Positions 18,469 to 27,051 of a stretch of 64,000 nt of DNA are shown here, in pieces. The notes under the pieces are model-generated. The model was not told the origin of the DNA, did no database searches, and saw nothing but the letters and a program-made list of their open reading frames with translations. The stretch's first letter is position 1. Every line of letters starts with the position of its first letter. Origin of the DNA: an uncultured Clostridia bacterium (GTDB lineage: Bacteria; Bacillota; Clostridia; TANB77; CAG-508); assembly GCA_948502395.1 (NCBI GenBank), contig CAOPES010000001.1, forward strand, positions 124,001 through 188,000, in the 5' to 3' direction. Position numbers and translations under genes: made by a program.

Positions 18469-18478
18469 GCGATAAAAT
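18450..18478 (+). promoter_or_regulatory. pgk promoter overlapping the terminator
   Basis: TTGAAA at 18450-18455 lies in the terminator loop; TAAAAT is at 18473-18478, 17 bp away. The downstream AATAGGAATGTCTTAA matches the gapA leader. Confidence 0.65.
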
Positions 18479-18548
18479 AGGAATGTCTTAATAAAAAAGC
18501 CAAAACAAGCAAATACTAAGACAAAACAAAAACAGGGAGGAAACAAAA

Positions 18549-19733
18549 ATGAATAAAAAAACAATAAAAGACATTGATTTAGAAGGAAAGAAAGTACTAG
18601 TAAGATGTGACTTCAACGTACCAATGGACGAAGAACAAAATATAACAGACAACACAAGAATAGTAGCAGCAACGCCAACAATAAAATACCTAATAGAGAA
18701 AAACTGTGCAATAATACTATGCTCACACTTAGGAAGACCAAAAGGAGAATTCAAACCTGAATTTTCACTAGCACCAGTAGCAAAAGAACTATCAAAACTA
18801 TTAGGAAAAGAAGTAATAATGGCAAAAGACGTAATAGGAGAAGACGCTAACAAAAAGGCAGAAAAACTACAACCAGGACAAATAATGCTATTAGAAAACG
18901 TAAGATTTCATAGAGAAGAAACAGACAACGACCCAGAATTTGCAAAAAAACTAGCAGATATGGCAGAAATATATGTAAGTGACGCATTTGGAGCAGTACA
19001 CAGAGCACATGCATCAACAGCAGGAGTAGCACAATACCTACCAGCAGTATCAGGATTACTAATAGAAAAAGAATTAAAATTTTTAGGAAACGCAGTAACA
19101 AATCCTGAAAGACCATTTGTAGCAATACTAGGTGGAGCAAAAGTTTCAGACAAAATAGGAGTAATAGCCAGCCTATTAGAAAAAGTAGACACATTAATAA
19201 TAGGTGGTGGAATGGCATATACATTCTTTAAAGCACAAGGATATGAAGTAGGAAACTCACTTTGCGAATTAGACAAATTAGAACTAGCAAAAGAACTAAT
19301 GGAAAAAGCCAAAGCAAAAGGCGTAAAACTAATGCTTCCAGTAGACACAAAAGTCGGAAAAGAATTTAAGCCAGACACAGAAAGCAAAACAGTATCATGG
19401 ACAGAAATACCAGCAGACTGGGAAGGATTTGATATTGGAGAAAAATCAATAGAAATGTTCTCAGAAGAAATCAAAAAAGCAAAAACAGTAGTATGGAATG
19501 GACCACTAGGACTATCAGAATTTGAACAATTTGCAATAGGAACAAATTCAATAGCAAAATTATTATCAGAAATGGATGCAACAACAATAATCGGTGGTGG
19601 AGATTCAGCAGCAGCAGTAAAAAAAGCTGGATTAGCTGACAAAATGACACATATTTCAACAGGTGGTGGAGCATCACTAGAATTTTTAGAAGGTAAAAAA
19701 TTACCAGGTATTGAATGCCTTCTAAATAACTAA
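18549..19733 (+). CDS. pgk: Phosphoglycerate kinase
   Basis: 394 residues, normal length. Makes ATP from 1,3-bisphosphoglycerate. KVLVRCDFNVPMDEEQN near residue 14, CSHLGRPKG near 58, GGAKVSDKIGV near 196 and the nucleotide-site GGGDSAAAV near 350 are diagnostic. ACAGGGAGG precedes the ATG. The gene order pgk, kinase-like, tpiA, gpmI runs on with short spacers. Confidence 0.98.
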   Translation: MNKKTIKDIDLEGKKVLVRCDFNVPMDEEQNITDNTRIVAATPTIKYLIEKNCAIILCSHLGRPKGEFKPEFSLAPVAKELSKLLGKEVIMAKDVIGEDANKKAEKLQPGQIMLLENVRFHREETDNDPEFAKKLADMAEIYVSDAFGAVHRAHASTAGVAQYLPAVSGLLIEKELKFLGNAVTNPERPFVAILGGAKVSDKIGVIASLLEKVDTLIIGGGMAYTFFKAQGYEVGNSLCELDKLELAKELMEKAKAKGVKLMLPVDTKVGKEFKPDTESKTVSWTEIPADWEGFDIGEKSIEMFSEEIKKAKTVVWNGPLGLSEFEQFAIGTNSIAKLLSEMDATTIIGGGDSAAAVKKAGLADKMTHISTGGGASLEFLEGKKLPGIECLLNN

Positions 19734-19771
19734 AAATACTTGATTAAGATAATTGTAAAAGGATATGAAAT

Positions 19772-20344
19772 ATGATTGTAACATTATCAGGAATAACAGG
19801 AACAGGAAAATCATTTTTTAAAAATGTAATTGTTCAGGAGATAGGGTTCAAAAACTTAGTAATTGTAACAACAAGGGAAAAAAGAAAAAATGAGATAAAA
19901 GGAATTGATAAGCAATTTGTAACAAACGAAGAATTTGAAGAACTAAAAGCAAAACAAGAAATAGCAGTAGATTTTCAATTCTTAGAAGAAAAATACGCAT
20001 ATAAAAAAGAAGACTTAAAATCCAGTAAAAACCAAGTAACAGAATTACATTACAGCACAATTTATCAATTTAAAAGAAACACAAAAGATGTATTTTCAAT
20101 ATATATACTTCCATTTGACTTTGAAAGAGCAAAATTAGAGTTAAGAAAAAGAGAATTACCAAAAGATGTAGAAGAAAAAAGAATACAAGAAATGAAAGAA
20201 CAAATAGAAGAATTCTCAAAAAACAAAGAACTTCAACAACAATTTGATTATGTATTTATAAATGACTATACAGAAAATTCAAAAGAAAAGTTACTGAAAA
20301 ACATAAAAAATAAATTAAATAGAAAAGGAGAAATATTAATATGA
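19772..20344 (+). CDS. Guanylate-kinase-like P-loop protein
   Basis: 190 residues. P-loop GITGTGKSF at residues 7-15, then VTTREKRKNE in the place of the GMP-binding TTRxxR motif, and a helical C-terminus. It resembles guanylate kinase, but several lid-region signatures are weak, so the nucleotide specificity is unsure. It lies between pgk and tpiA, and its stop overlaps the tpiA start (ATGA). A true Gmk would be expected elsewhere in the genome. Confidence 0.65.
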   Translation: MIVTLSGITGTGKSFFKNVIVQEIGFKNLVIVTTREKRKNEIKGIDKQFVTNEEFEELKAKQEIAVDFQFLEEKYAYKKEDLKSSKNQVTELHYSTIYQFKRNTKDVFSIYILPFDFERAKLELRKRELPKDVEEKRIQEMKEQIEEFSKNKELQQQFDYVFINDYTENSKEKLLKNIKNKLNRKGEILI

Positions 20345-21090
20345 GAAAAAAAGTAATTGCAGGAAACTGGAAAATGAATATGCTTCCAAACGAAGCAATA
20401 AAATTTATAGAAGACCTAGCACCATTGGTAAAAGACACAGAAAATGAAGTAATACTATGTGTACCATATACAGACTTATTTTATGCGTTGCTAACAGCAC
20501 AAGGAACAAACATCAAAATAGGAGCACAAAATATGCACTTTGAAGAAAGTGGTGCATACACAGGAGAAGTATCAGCAAAAATGCTAAAATCAATAAACGT
20601 AGAATATGTAATAATTGGGCACTCAGAAAGAAGACAATATTTTAACGAAACAGACGAAACAGTAAACAAAAAAATAAAAGCAGCATTTGCAAATGAACTA
20701 AAACCAATAGTATGTGTAGGGGAAACACTAGAAGAAAGAGAAAATGGAAAAACAGCCCAAATAATAACAAAACAAACAGAATTAGCATTAGAAGGCTTGA
20801 CAAATGAGCAAGTAGAGAATACAATAATTGCCTATGAACCAATATGGGCAATAGGAACAGGAAAAACAGCAACAAGCGAAGATGCAAACAACAGTGTAAA
20901 AGAAATTAGAAAGAAAATAGAAGAAATCTATGGACAAGAGACAGCTTCAAGAGTTATAATACAATATGGCGGAAGCGTAAAAAGCTCAAACGCAAAAGAA
21001 TTATTCGAAATGTCAGACATAGACGGTGGCCTAGTAGGGGGAGCAAGTCTAAAAGCTGACGAATTCAGCAAAATCGTAAATTTTGAATAA
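20341..21090 (+). CDS. tpiA: Triosephosphate isomerase
   Basis: 249 residues, standard length. Interconverts dihydroxyacetone phosphate and glyceraldehyde-3-phosphate. VIAGNWKMNM near residue 5, IIGHSERRQYF near 92 (catalytic His), AYEPIWAIGTGKTA near 164 (catalytic Glu) and the phosphate loop IQYGGSVKSSN near 206. It is coupled to the kinase-like gene by a four-base overlap, and its stop touches a repeat block. Confidence 0.98.
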   Translation: MRKKVIAGNWKMNMLPNEAIKFIEDLAPLVKDTENEVILCVPYTDLFYALLTAQGTNIKIGAQNMHFEESGAYTGEVSAKMLKSINVEYVIIGHSERRQYFNETDETVNKKIKAAFANELKPIVCVGETLEERENGKTAQIITKQTELALEGLTNEQVENTIIAYEPIWAIGTGKTATSEDANNSVKEIRKKIEEIYGQETASRVIIQYGGSVKSSNAKELFEMSDIDGGLVGGASLKADEFSKIVNFE

Positions 21091-21192
21091 GGTGTTTTTG
21101 GGGACAGACCTAAAAAACACCCCAAAATTAAAAAAAGGGAAAATATATAAATAAGTAAAAGGGTGTTTTTTAGGACTGTCCCCAAAAACACC
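21091..21192. repeat. GGGGACAG inverted repeat pair, GGTGTTTTT family
   Basis: GGTGTTTTTGGGGACAGACC starts directly after the tpiA stop. The inverted partner, GGACTGTCCCCAAAAACACC, ends 21 bases before the gpmI start. The centre is about 40 bases of AT-rich sequence. Same architecture as 12585-12697. Confidence 0.9.
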
Positions 21193-21212
21193 TTGAGAAG
21201 AGGATGGTAAAA

Positions 21213-22754
21213 ATGAAAGACAAACTAACAATGCTAATGATATTAGACGGATTTGGAGACAACAAGAATAAAGACGGAAATGCAATCAAATTAGCCAAAA
21301 CACCTAATATAGATAAACTAATGAAAAAATATAAAACAGTAGATATAAACACAAGTGGATTAGCAGTAGGATTACCAGACGGACAAATGGGAAACTCAGA
21401 AGTTGGTCACACAAACATAGGAGCAGGAAGAATAGTATACCAAGAACTAACAAGAATAACAAAATCAATAGAAGACGGAGACTTTTTTACAAACCCAGAA
21501 TTTATAGCAGCAATTGAAAACTGCAAGAAAAACAACTCAAAATTACACATACTAGGATTAGTATCAGACGGTGGAGTTCATAGTCACAACAGACATTTAT
21601 ATGGTCTATTAGAAATGGCAAAAAGAAGAGACTTTGAAGATGTATATGTACACTGTTTCTTAGACGGAAGAGACACACCACCAGCATCAGCTGAAAGCTA
21701 TGTAATGAAATTAGAAGAAAAAATGGCAGAGAAAAAAGTTGGAAAAATAGCATCAATTTCAGGAAGATTTTACGCAATGGATAGAGACAAAAGATGGGAA
21801 AGAGTTAAAAAATGTTATGATGCTCTAGTAAAAGGAGAAGGAAACAAAGCAGGAAGTAGCATAAAAGCAATAGAAGACTCATACCAAAAAGAAGTATTTG
21901 ATGAATTCATAGAACCAACAATAATTTGCAATGGAAAAGAACCAGTAGCAAAAATAGAAGAAAATGACTCTGTAATATTCTTTAATTTCAGACCAGATAG
22001 AGCAAGAGAAATAACAAGAGCATTAGTAGATCCAAACTTTGACGGATTTGAAACTAAGAAAGATTTAAACTTATATTTTGTATGTTTTACAAACTATGAT
22101 GAAACAATGCCAAATGTTCACATTGCATTCAAAAAAGAGCCATTAGCAAACACATTTGGAGAATATATAAGCGAAAAAGGATACACACAACTAAGAATAG
22201 CAGAAACAGAAAAATATGCACATGTTACATTCTTCTTTAATGGTGGAGAAGAAAAACAATATAAAGGAGAAGACAGAATACTAGTACCATCACCAAAAGT
22301 AGAAACATATGACCAAAAGCCAGAAATGAGTGCATATGAAGTAACAGAAAAAGTATTAGAAGCAATAAAATCAGACAAATATGATGCAATAATTTTAAAT
22401 TATGCAAATACAGATATGGTAGGACACACAGGAAGCTTAACAGCTGCAATAAAAGCAGTAGAAGCAGTAGACGAATGCGTAGGAAAAGTAGTAGCATTAG
22501 TAGAAGAAAAACAAGGAAATATGCTAATAACTGCTGACCATGGAAATGCAGAGCAAATGATAGATTACAAAACAGGAGAACCACACACAGCTCATACAAC
22601 AAATCCAGTACCGCTAATTTTAGTAACAGCAAATGAAAAACTAAAACTAAAAGAAGGCGGAAAGCTAGCAGATTTAGCGCCAACAATGCTTGATTTAATG
22701 AATTTAGAACAACCAGCAGAAATGACAGGAACAAGTTTATTAGATAAGGAATAA
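21213..22754 (+). CDS. gpmI: Phosphoglycerate mutase, cofactor-independent
   Basis: 513 residues. The ATG at 21213 is preferred because GAAGAGG sits directly before the ATG at 21204 with no spacer. Interconverts 3- and 2-phosphoglycerate using two Mn ions. MLMILDGFGDNKNKDGNA holds the first metal Asp, GNSEVGHTNIGAGR the catalytic Ser, and LDGRDTPP, TADHGNAEQM and PHTAHTTNPVPL the remaining signatures. It completes the lower-glycolysis block. Confidence 0.97.
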   Translation: MKDKLTMLMILDGFGDNKNKDGNAIKLAKTPNIDKLMKKYKTVDINTSGLAVGLPDGQMGNSEVGHTNIGAGRIVYQELTRITKSIEDGDFFTNPEFIAAIENCKKNNSKLHILGLVSDGGVHSHNRHLYGLLEMAKRRDFEDVYVHCFLDGRDTPPASAESYVMKLEEKMAEKKVGKIASISGRFYAMDRDKRWERVKKCYDALVKGEGNKAGSSIKAIEDSYQKEVFDEFIEPTIICNGKEPVAKIEENDSVIFFNFRPDRAREITRALVDPNFDGFETKKDLNLYFVCFTNYDETMPNVHIAFKKEPLANTFGEYISEKGYTQLRIAETEKYAHVTFFFNGGEEKQYKGEDRILVPSPKVETYDQKPEMSAYEVTEKVLEAIKSDKYDAIILNYANTDMVGHTGSLTAAIKAVEAVDECVGKVVALVEEKQGNMLITADHGNAEQMIDYKTGEPHTAHTTNPVPLILVTANEKLKLKEGGKLADLAPTMLDLMNLEQPAEMTGTSLLDKE

Positions 22755-22760
22755 AATAAT

Positions 22761-23511
22761 ATGTTACATCATACAAAAAAAATAAGAAAAATATATGAAG
22801 ATATACAAACGAAAATCTTTTATATGATTCCAGAAAAATGGAATCAACTATATCTATATGCATCAGTCATAGACAAAGCAAATGGAGAGCAAACTGGTGA
22901 ACTATATTTTTATTATATACCAAAAGGAATACTAAAAAAGAAACCAGTAAATGTATATGAAATACCTAATAAATTTAATCTTGACGAAAACGAATATGTC
23001 GAATTTGTAAAAATCATATATGAGCAAATAAAAGAATTAAGAAATGAATTTAGAGAAACAGGTTTAGACCCATTGTGGTCTAACCTGACTATGTCAATAG
23101 AAGACCTAAACTTTAAAGTAGAATACAAATATGACGATTTGTTAAGTGGTCAATTCGATAATTACGAAAGACACATAATATGGAGATATCAATATCTAAA
23201 AATAGGACCAGAGCAAGTAAGCAGTAAAGACAAACAAATTTTAAACAGATATATTGCTCGGAATTGAAGCAAACAAAAATCAACAAAAAATAGATACATA
23301 TCAAGATAGAATATATATAAGAGATGTTGGTAATATGGTAGCATATAACACAACAGAAGAAAACGAAGCAAAAAATGTAGAAAGACAACATAATGAAATA
23401 GAAACAAAACCAAAAGAAGAAAAGAAACCACAAAGGAAGAAGAAAAATCAAATACTATTATCAGAAGAAGAACTGAAACAGTTAGAAATGGAAAAACAAG
23501 GTGGAAATTAG
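22761..23511 (+). CDS. YezG-like immunity/antitoxin protein, +1 frameshift at CGG
   Basis: The first frame (22761-23267) matches the YezG/DUF600 immunity family: IPEKWNQLYLYASVID, YFYYIPKG, GLDPLWSNLTMSIEDL, RHIIWRYQYLKIGP. It stops at TGA two codons after an in-frame CGG (23259-23261). Skipping the C at 23259 gives Gly and continues for 84 further residues (IEANKNQQKIDTYQD onward) to 23511, total about 249. An independent TTG start at 23254 for the second part is possible but has no good ribosome site. No toxin gene is adjacent. Confidence 0.7.
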
Positions 23512-23614
23512 AAAAGCCACAATAAATTATGTTATTAGATTTAGGCTAATTAAGTTTAGTCTAAAAGAAAAAATAAAAGAACTAAAAACTTAATAATTGA
23601 AAGGAGCAAGGAAA

Positions 23615-24307
23615 ATGATTTATTCAAAAGAATTAGAAGAAATGTGCACAGTTCGTAAGGGAGTAGACCACGGACCAGCACCAATTCCAGAAGAAGGAAA
23701 ATGGGTAAAAGCAAAAGATGTAAAAGACATATCAGGATTAACACATGGTATAGGTTGGTGTGCACCACAACAAGGGGCATGTAAACTAACACTAAACGTA
23801 AAAGACGGAATAATCCAAGAAGCTTTAATAGAAACAATTGGATGTTCAGGAATGACACATTCAGCTGCTATGGCAGGAGAAATTTTAACAGGAAAAACAA
23901 TATTAGAAGCACTAAACACAGACTTAGTATGTGATGCTATAAATACAGCTATGAGAGAATTATTCTTACAAATAGTATATGGTAGAACACAAACAGCTTT
24001 CTCAGAAGGTGGTTTACCAGTAGGAGCAGGACTTGAAGACTTAGGAAAAGGTCACACAAGCCAAGTTGGAACAATTTACTCTAGCACTCTTAAAGGACCT
24101 AGATACTTAAATCTTGCAGAAGGTTATATAGTTGAAATTGGGTTAGATAAAGATGACCAAATTATTGGTTACAAATATGTTCATTTAGGAAAAATGATGG
24201 ATAACATTAAAGCAGGAATCGAACCAACAGAAGCTATTGAAAAAGCATCTGGAACATATGGAAGATTTGATGAGGCTGTTAAGAAGATTGACCCAAGAAA
24301 ACAATAG
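23615..24307 (+). CDS. NifU/IscU-like scaffold protein
   Basis: I place the start at the ATG at 23615, since GAAAGGAG lies 9-16 bases upstream; a TTG at 23597 would include that site. 230 residues with GWCAPQQGACKLTL and IETIGCSGMTHSAAM carrying conserved Cys, as in iron-sulfur scaffold proteins of the NifU_N type seen in Clostridia. It is followed, after one repeat, by a GGGtGRT gene, a pairing I have seen in this group. Cluster assembly is inferred. Confidence 0.75.
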   Translation: MIYSKELEEMCTVRKGVDHGPAPIPEEGKWVKAKDVKDISGLTHGIGWCAPQQGACKLTLNVKDGIIQEALIETIGCSGMTHSAAMAGEILTGKTILEALNTDLVCDAINTAMRELFLQIVYGRTQTAFSEGGLPVGAGLEDLGKGHTSQVGTIYSSTLKGPRYLNLAEGYIVEIGLDKDDQIIGYKYVHLGKMMDNIKAGIEPTEAIEKASGTYGRFDEAVKKIDPRKQ

Positions 24308-24360
24308 GACATTTGGGGACGTTTCCTTTTGGACATTTTGTCCACTTTGGGACACATCTA
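24307..24360 (+). repeat. GGGGACGT repeat, GGACATTT family
   Basis: GGACATTTGGGGACGTTTCC begins at the stop of the NifU-like gene and continues through TTTTGGACATTTTGTCCACT to GGGACACATCTA. It contains the palindrome GGACATTTTGTCC. The same 50-base unit is at 40171 and, inverted, at 41141 and 42584. Confidence 0.92.
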
Positions 24361-24391
24361 CAATAAAAATTAAAATTAGGAGGAATAAAAA

Positions 24392-25393
24392 ATGGCAGTA
24401 ACATTTGAAAGTTATGAAAGAAGAATAGATCAAATTAAACCAGTAATGGAAAAATACGGAATAAAAGATTTTGAAGAAGCACTAAAAATCTGTACAGACA
24501 AAGGTTTTAACCCATACGAAATAGTAAAAGGAGTTCAACCAATCTGTTTCGAAAACGCAGCTTGGGCATATACATTAGGAGCAGCAATAGCTGTAAAAAA
24601 AGGTTGTGTAAAAGCAGCAGACGCAGCAAAAGCAATAGGAGAAGGATTACAAGCATTCTGTATCCCAGGTTCTGTTGCAGATGATAGAAAAGTAGGATTA
24701 GGACATGGAAACCTAGCATCTATGCTATTATCAGAAGACACAAAATGTTTTGCATTCTTAGCAGGACACGAAAGCTTTGCAGCAGCAGAAGGAGCTATCG
24801 GTATAGCAAAATCAGCAAACAAAGTAAGAAAAGAACCGTTAAGAGTTATCTTAAACGGACTTGGAAAAGACGCTGCACAAGTTATATCAAGAATAAATGG
24901 ATTTACATATGTAAAAACAGATTTTGACTTCTTTACAGGAAAAGTAAAAGTAGTTGAAGAAATACCATACTCAGACGGAGAAAGAGCAAAAGTTAGATGT
25001 TATGGAGCAAATGACGTTAGAGAAGGTGTTGCTATAATGTGGATGGAAGATGTTGATGTATCTATTACAGGAAACTCAACAAACCCAACAAGATTCCAAC
25101 ATCCAGTTGCAGGAACATATAAAAAAGAAAGATTAGCAGAAAATAAAAAATATTTCTCAGTTGCATCAGGTGGTGGAACAGGTAGAACACTTCACCCAGA
25201 TAATATGGCAGCTGGTCCAGCTTCTTATGGTATGACAGATACAATGGGAAGAATGCACTCAGATGCACAATTTGCAGGTTCTTCATCAGTTCCAGCACAT
25301 GTTGAAATGATGGGATTAATCGGTATGGGTAACAACCCAATGGTTGGAGCATCAGTTGCAGTAGCTGTTGCAGTAGAAGAAGCAATGAAATAG
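24392..25393 (+). CDS. GGGtGRT family protein
   Basis: 333 residues. The family-defining ASGGGTGRTLHPDNMAAG motif is near residue 253, followed by YGMTDTMGRMHSDAQFAGSS. Cys residues at about 28, 48, 74 and 116 suggest a metal or cluster partner. The family has no firmly established function. Its constant neighbour, the NifU-like gene, lies 84 bases upstream. AGGAGGAA precedes the ATG. Confidence 0.88.
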   Translation: MAVTFESYERRIDQIKPVMEKYGIKDFEEALKICTDKGFNPYEIVKGVQPICFENAAWAYTLGAAIAVKKGCVKAADAAKAIGEGLQAFCIPGSVADDRKVGLGHGNLASMLLSEDTKCFAFLAGHESFAAAEGAIGIAKSANKVRKEPLRVILNGLGKDAAQVISRINGFTYVKTDFDFFTGKVKVVEEIPYSDGERAKVRCYGANDVREGVAIMWMEDVDVSITGNSTNPTRFQHPVAGTYKKERLAENKKYFSVASGGGTGRTLHPDNMAAGPASYGMTDTMGRMHSDAQFAGSSSVPAHVEMMGLIGMGNNPMVGASVAVAVAVEEAMK

Positions 25394-25394
25394 T

Positions 25395-25441
25395 TGATGT
25401 TTTTAGGGACGGAGCAAAAAAACATCAGTCCTAAAAACAAA
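25395..25441. repeat. Diverged GGGAC repeat
   Basis: GATGTTTTTAGGGACGGAGC with AAAAAAACATC forms a hairpin like the GGTGTTTTT family, then AGTCCTAAAAAC. It is a degraded copy sitting between convergent genes. Confidence 0.7.
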
Positions 25442-25471
25442 AAAATAAAAGGCGGAGCAATTTGCTCCGTC
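25434..25471 (-). terminator. Terminator of the SPFH-NfeD operon
   Basis: GACGGAGCAAATTGCTCCGCC on the minus strand forms a 9-10-bp stem followed by a T-rich tract (complement of 25434-25450). It can also stop the facing GGGtGRT transcript. Confidence 0.75.
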
Positions 25472-25485
25472 TAAAATTTTATTCA

Positions 25486-25512
25486 AAACTTTTTTGGACT
25501 GTCCCAAAAAGT
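25486..25512 (-). repeat. GGGACAGTCC repeat fragment
   Basis: On the minus strand, ACTTTTTGGGACAGTCC with a paired AAAAAAGT end directly follows the stop codon of the SPFH gene, another repeat placed flush with a gene end. Confidence 0.75.
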
Positions 25513-26418
25513 CTATTTCTTCTTATCATCTTTTAAAACTTCTTTAATAGCACCAATAGAACTTAAAGCACTAGTAGCTTCAAAAGGGATAAACACTTTA
25601 TTAGCTTCACCCTTAGCAACTTCTTCCAAAGCCTCCAAAGATTTCAATTGAACCAACTTATCATCAGGAGCTGCATTTTTCATAGCCTCATAAACCATTT
25701 TGATTTCCTTAGCCTTAGCTTCTGCAACAGCCTTAATAGCTTGAGCCTCACCATCAGCCCTTCTAATCTTTGATTCTTTATCAGCCTCAGCTTCTAAGAT
25801 AGCAGCTTGTTTTTTACCTTCTGCAATAGTAATAGCAGATTGTCTTTGAGCTTCGGATTCTAGTATCATAGCTCTTTTATTTCTTTCTGCATTCATTTCT
25901 TTTTCCATTGCATCTCTGATATCAGCAGGTGGAGTAATATCCTTAATTTCCACTCTATCAATTTTACAACCCCATCTATCAGTAGCTTCATCTAAAACAA
26001 CTCTCAATTTATTGTTGATACCATCCCTAGAACTAAATGTTTCATCTAAGTCCATTTTACCAATGATATCACGAATTGTTGTAATTGCAAGATATTCAAT
26101 ACCTTTCTTCAAACTTTGAATTTCATAAACTGCCTTTGCAGGGTCTGTTATTTGATAGAAAACAACAGTGTCTATTGTAATTGTAACATTATCCTTAGTA
26201 ATAACTCCTTGAGGTGGAACATCCATAGTTTGTTGTTTTAAACTAACAACACTTCTAACGTGATCAAAGAAAGGAATAATAATTGTAAGTCCAGCGTCTG
26301 CTACTTTATAAAACTTACCTAATCTTTCAATGATATAAACCTCAGATTGTTTAACGATTTTAATTGATGCTGCTGCTATTATTAAAATAATAACAAGTAA
26401 TACTAATAAAAACCACAT
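25513..26418 (-). CDS. SPFH/Band-7 membrane scaffold protein
   Basis: 301 residues. An N-terminal membrane helix (about 2-20) precedes an SPFH domain (IVKQSEVYIIERLGKFYKV to about 190) and an Ala/Glu/Lys-rich coiled coil (about 195-265). This is the stomatin/QmcA-type layout. These proteins form oligomeric cages or microdomains in the membrane and work with NfeD partners, encoded here just upstream. AAAGGAGGA precedes the ATG. Confidence 0.92.
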   Translation of the reverse strand: MWFLLVLLVIILIIAAASIKIVKQSEVYIIERLGKFYKVADAGLTIIIPFFDHVRSVVSLKQQTMDVPPQGVITKDNVTITIDTVVFYQITDPAKAVYEIQSLKKGIEYLAITTIRDIIGKMDLDETFSSRDGINNKLRVVLDEATDRWGCKIDRVEIKDITPPADIRDAMEKEMNAERNKRAMILESEAQRQSAITIAEGKKQAAILEAEADKESKIRRADGEAQAIKAVAEAKAKEIKMVYEAMKNAAPDDKLVQLKSLEALEEVAKGEANKVFIPFEATSALSSIGAIKEVLKDDKKK

Positions 26419-26450
26419 AATAAATCCTCCTTTTATAATATATATTAAAT

Positions 26451-26888
26451 TTATTGGTCATTTAAAACAGGTTCAACAATTGCTTTTACACCCTTTATTT
26501 CTAGAACCCTTATTTTAGTGTCTTTTGGAATAATTTGATTATCTCGACTGATAGCAGACCAAACTTCACCAGAAATTTTGATTTGTCCAACAGCTTCGAT
26601 AGGATTGATGTCTTGTGTTACTATTCCATTTTTTCCTATAATAGAGTATACATTAGTTTTGATAGGATTTTTATTTGTAGCAAATTTTTTTACAAAAGGT
26701 TTTGTTACAAAAATTAGTATTGTAGATGAGATTACAAATACTGCTGTTTGAATAACAAGGTTATCTGTAAAAAGGCTTGTAATCATAGCAAATAAAGAAC
26801 CAATTGATAGCCAAAAAATTAAAAATCCTACTGTTATAATTTCCGCTATTAAAAATATTCCTGCCATAATTAGCCAAATATACCACAT
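26451..26888 (-). CDS. NfeD-like membrane protein
   Basis: The start is the ATG at 26888, 8 bases after TAAGGAGGA; an earlier ATG at 26915 has no site. 145 residues: two or three membrane helices (about 5-75) then an OB-fold NfeD domain (IIGKNGIVTQDINPIEAVGQ, SGEVWSAISRD, VLEIKGVKAIVEPV). NfeD proteins partner SPFH proteins, and here the two genes form an operon with 32 bases between them. Confidence 0.92.
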   Translation of the reverse strand: MWYIWLIMAGIFLIAEIITVGFLIFWLSIGSLFAMITSLFTDNLVIQTAVFVISSTILIFVTKPFVKKFATNKNPIKTNVYSIIGKNGIVTQDINPIEAVGQIKISGEVWSAISRDNQIIPKDTKIRVLEIKGVKAIVEPVLNDQ

Positions 26889-26923
26889 AAAATAAATCCT
26901 CCTTAAATTTACCAACTAAATTT

Positions 26924-26952
26924 ATTATAGCACAATATTAGAAAAAACACAA
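26924..26952 (-). promoter_or_regulatory. Promoter of NfeD-SPFH operon
   Basis: On the minus strand TTGTGT (complement of 26947-26952) and TATAAT (complement of 26924-26929), 17 bp apart. Divergent from the promoter at 26989. Confidence 0.6.
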
Positions 26953-26988
26953 TAAGCGACATAACTATTTAAAAATATACATAAAATG

Positions 26989-27017
26989 TTGCAAAATAAT
27001 TTAATTAATGTTATAAT
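26989..27017 (+). promoter_or_regulatory. Promoter for NMNAT-Nudix-kinase gene
   Basis: TTGCAA at 26989-26994 and TATAAT at 27012-27017 with a 17-bp spacer; the start codon is 35 bases on. Confidence 0.65.
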
Positions 27018-27051
27018 AATACTTGGTAAAAAATAGAAAGGATGTTTGATT

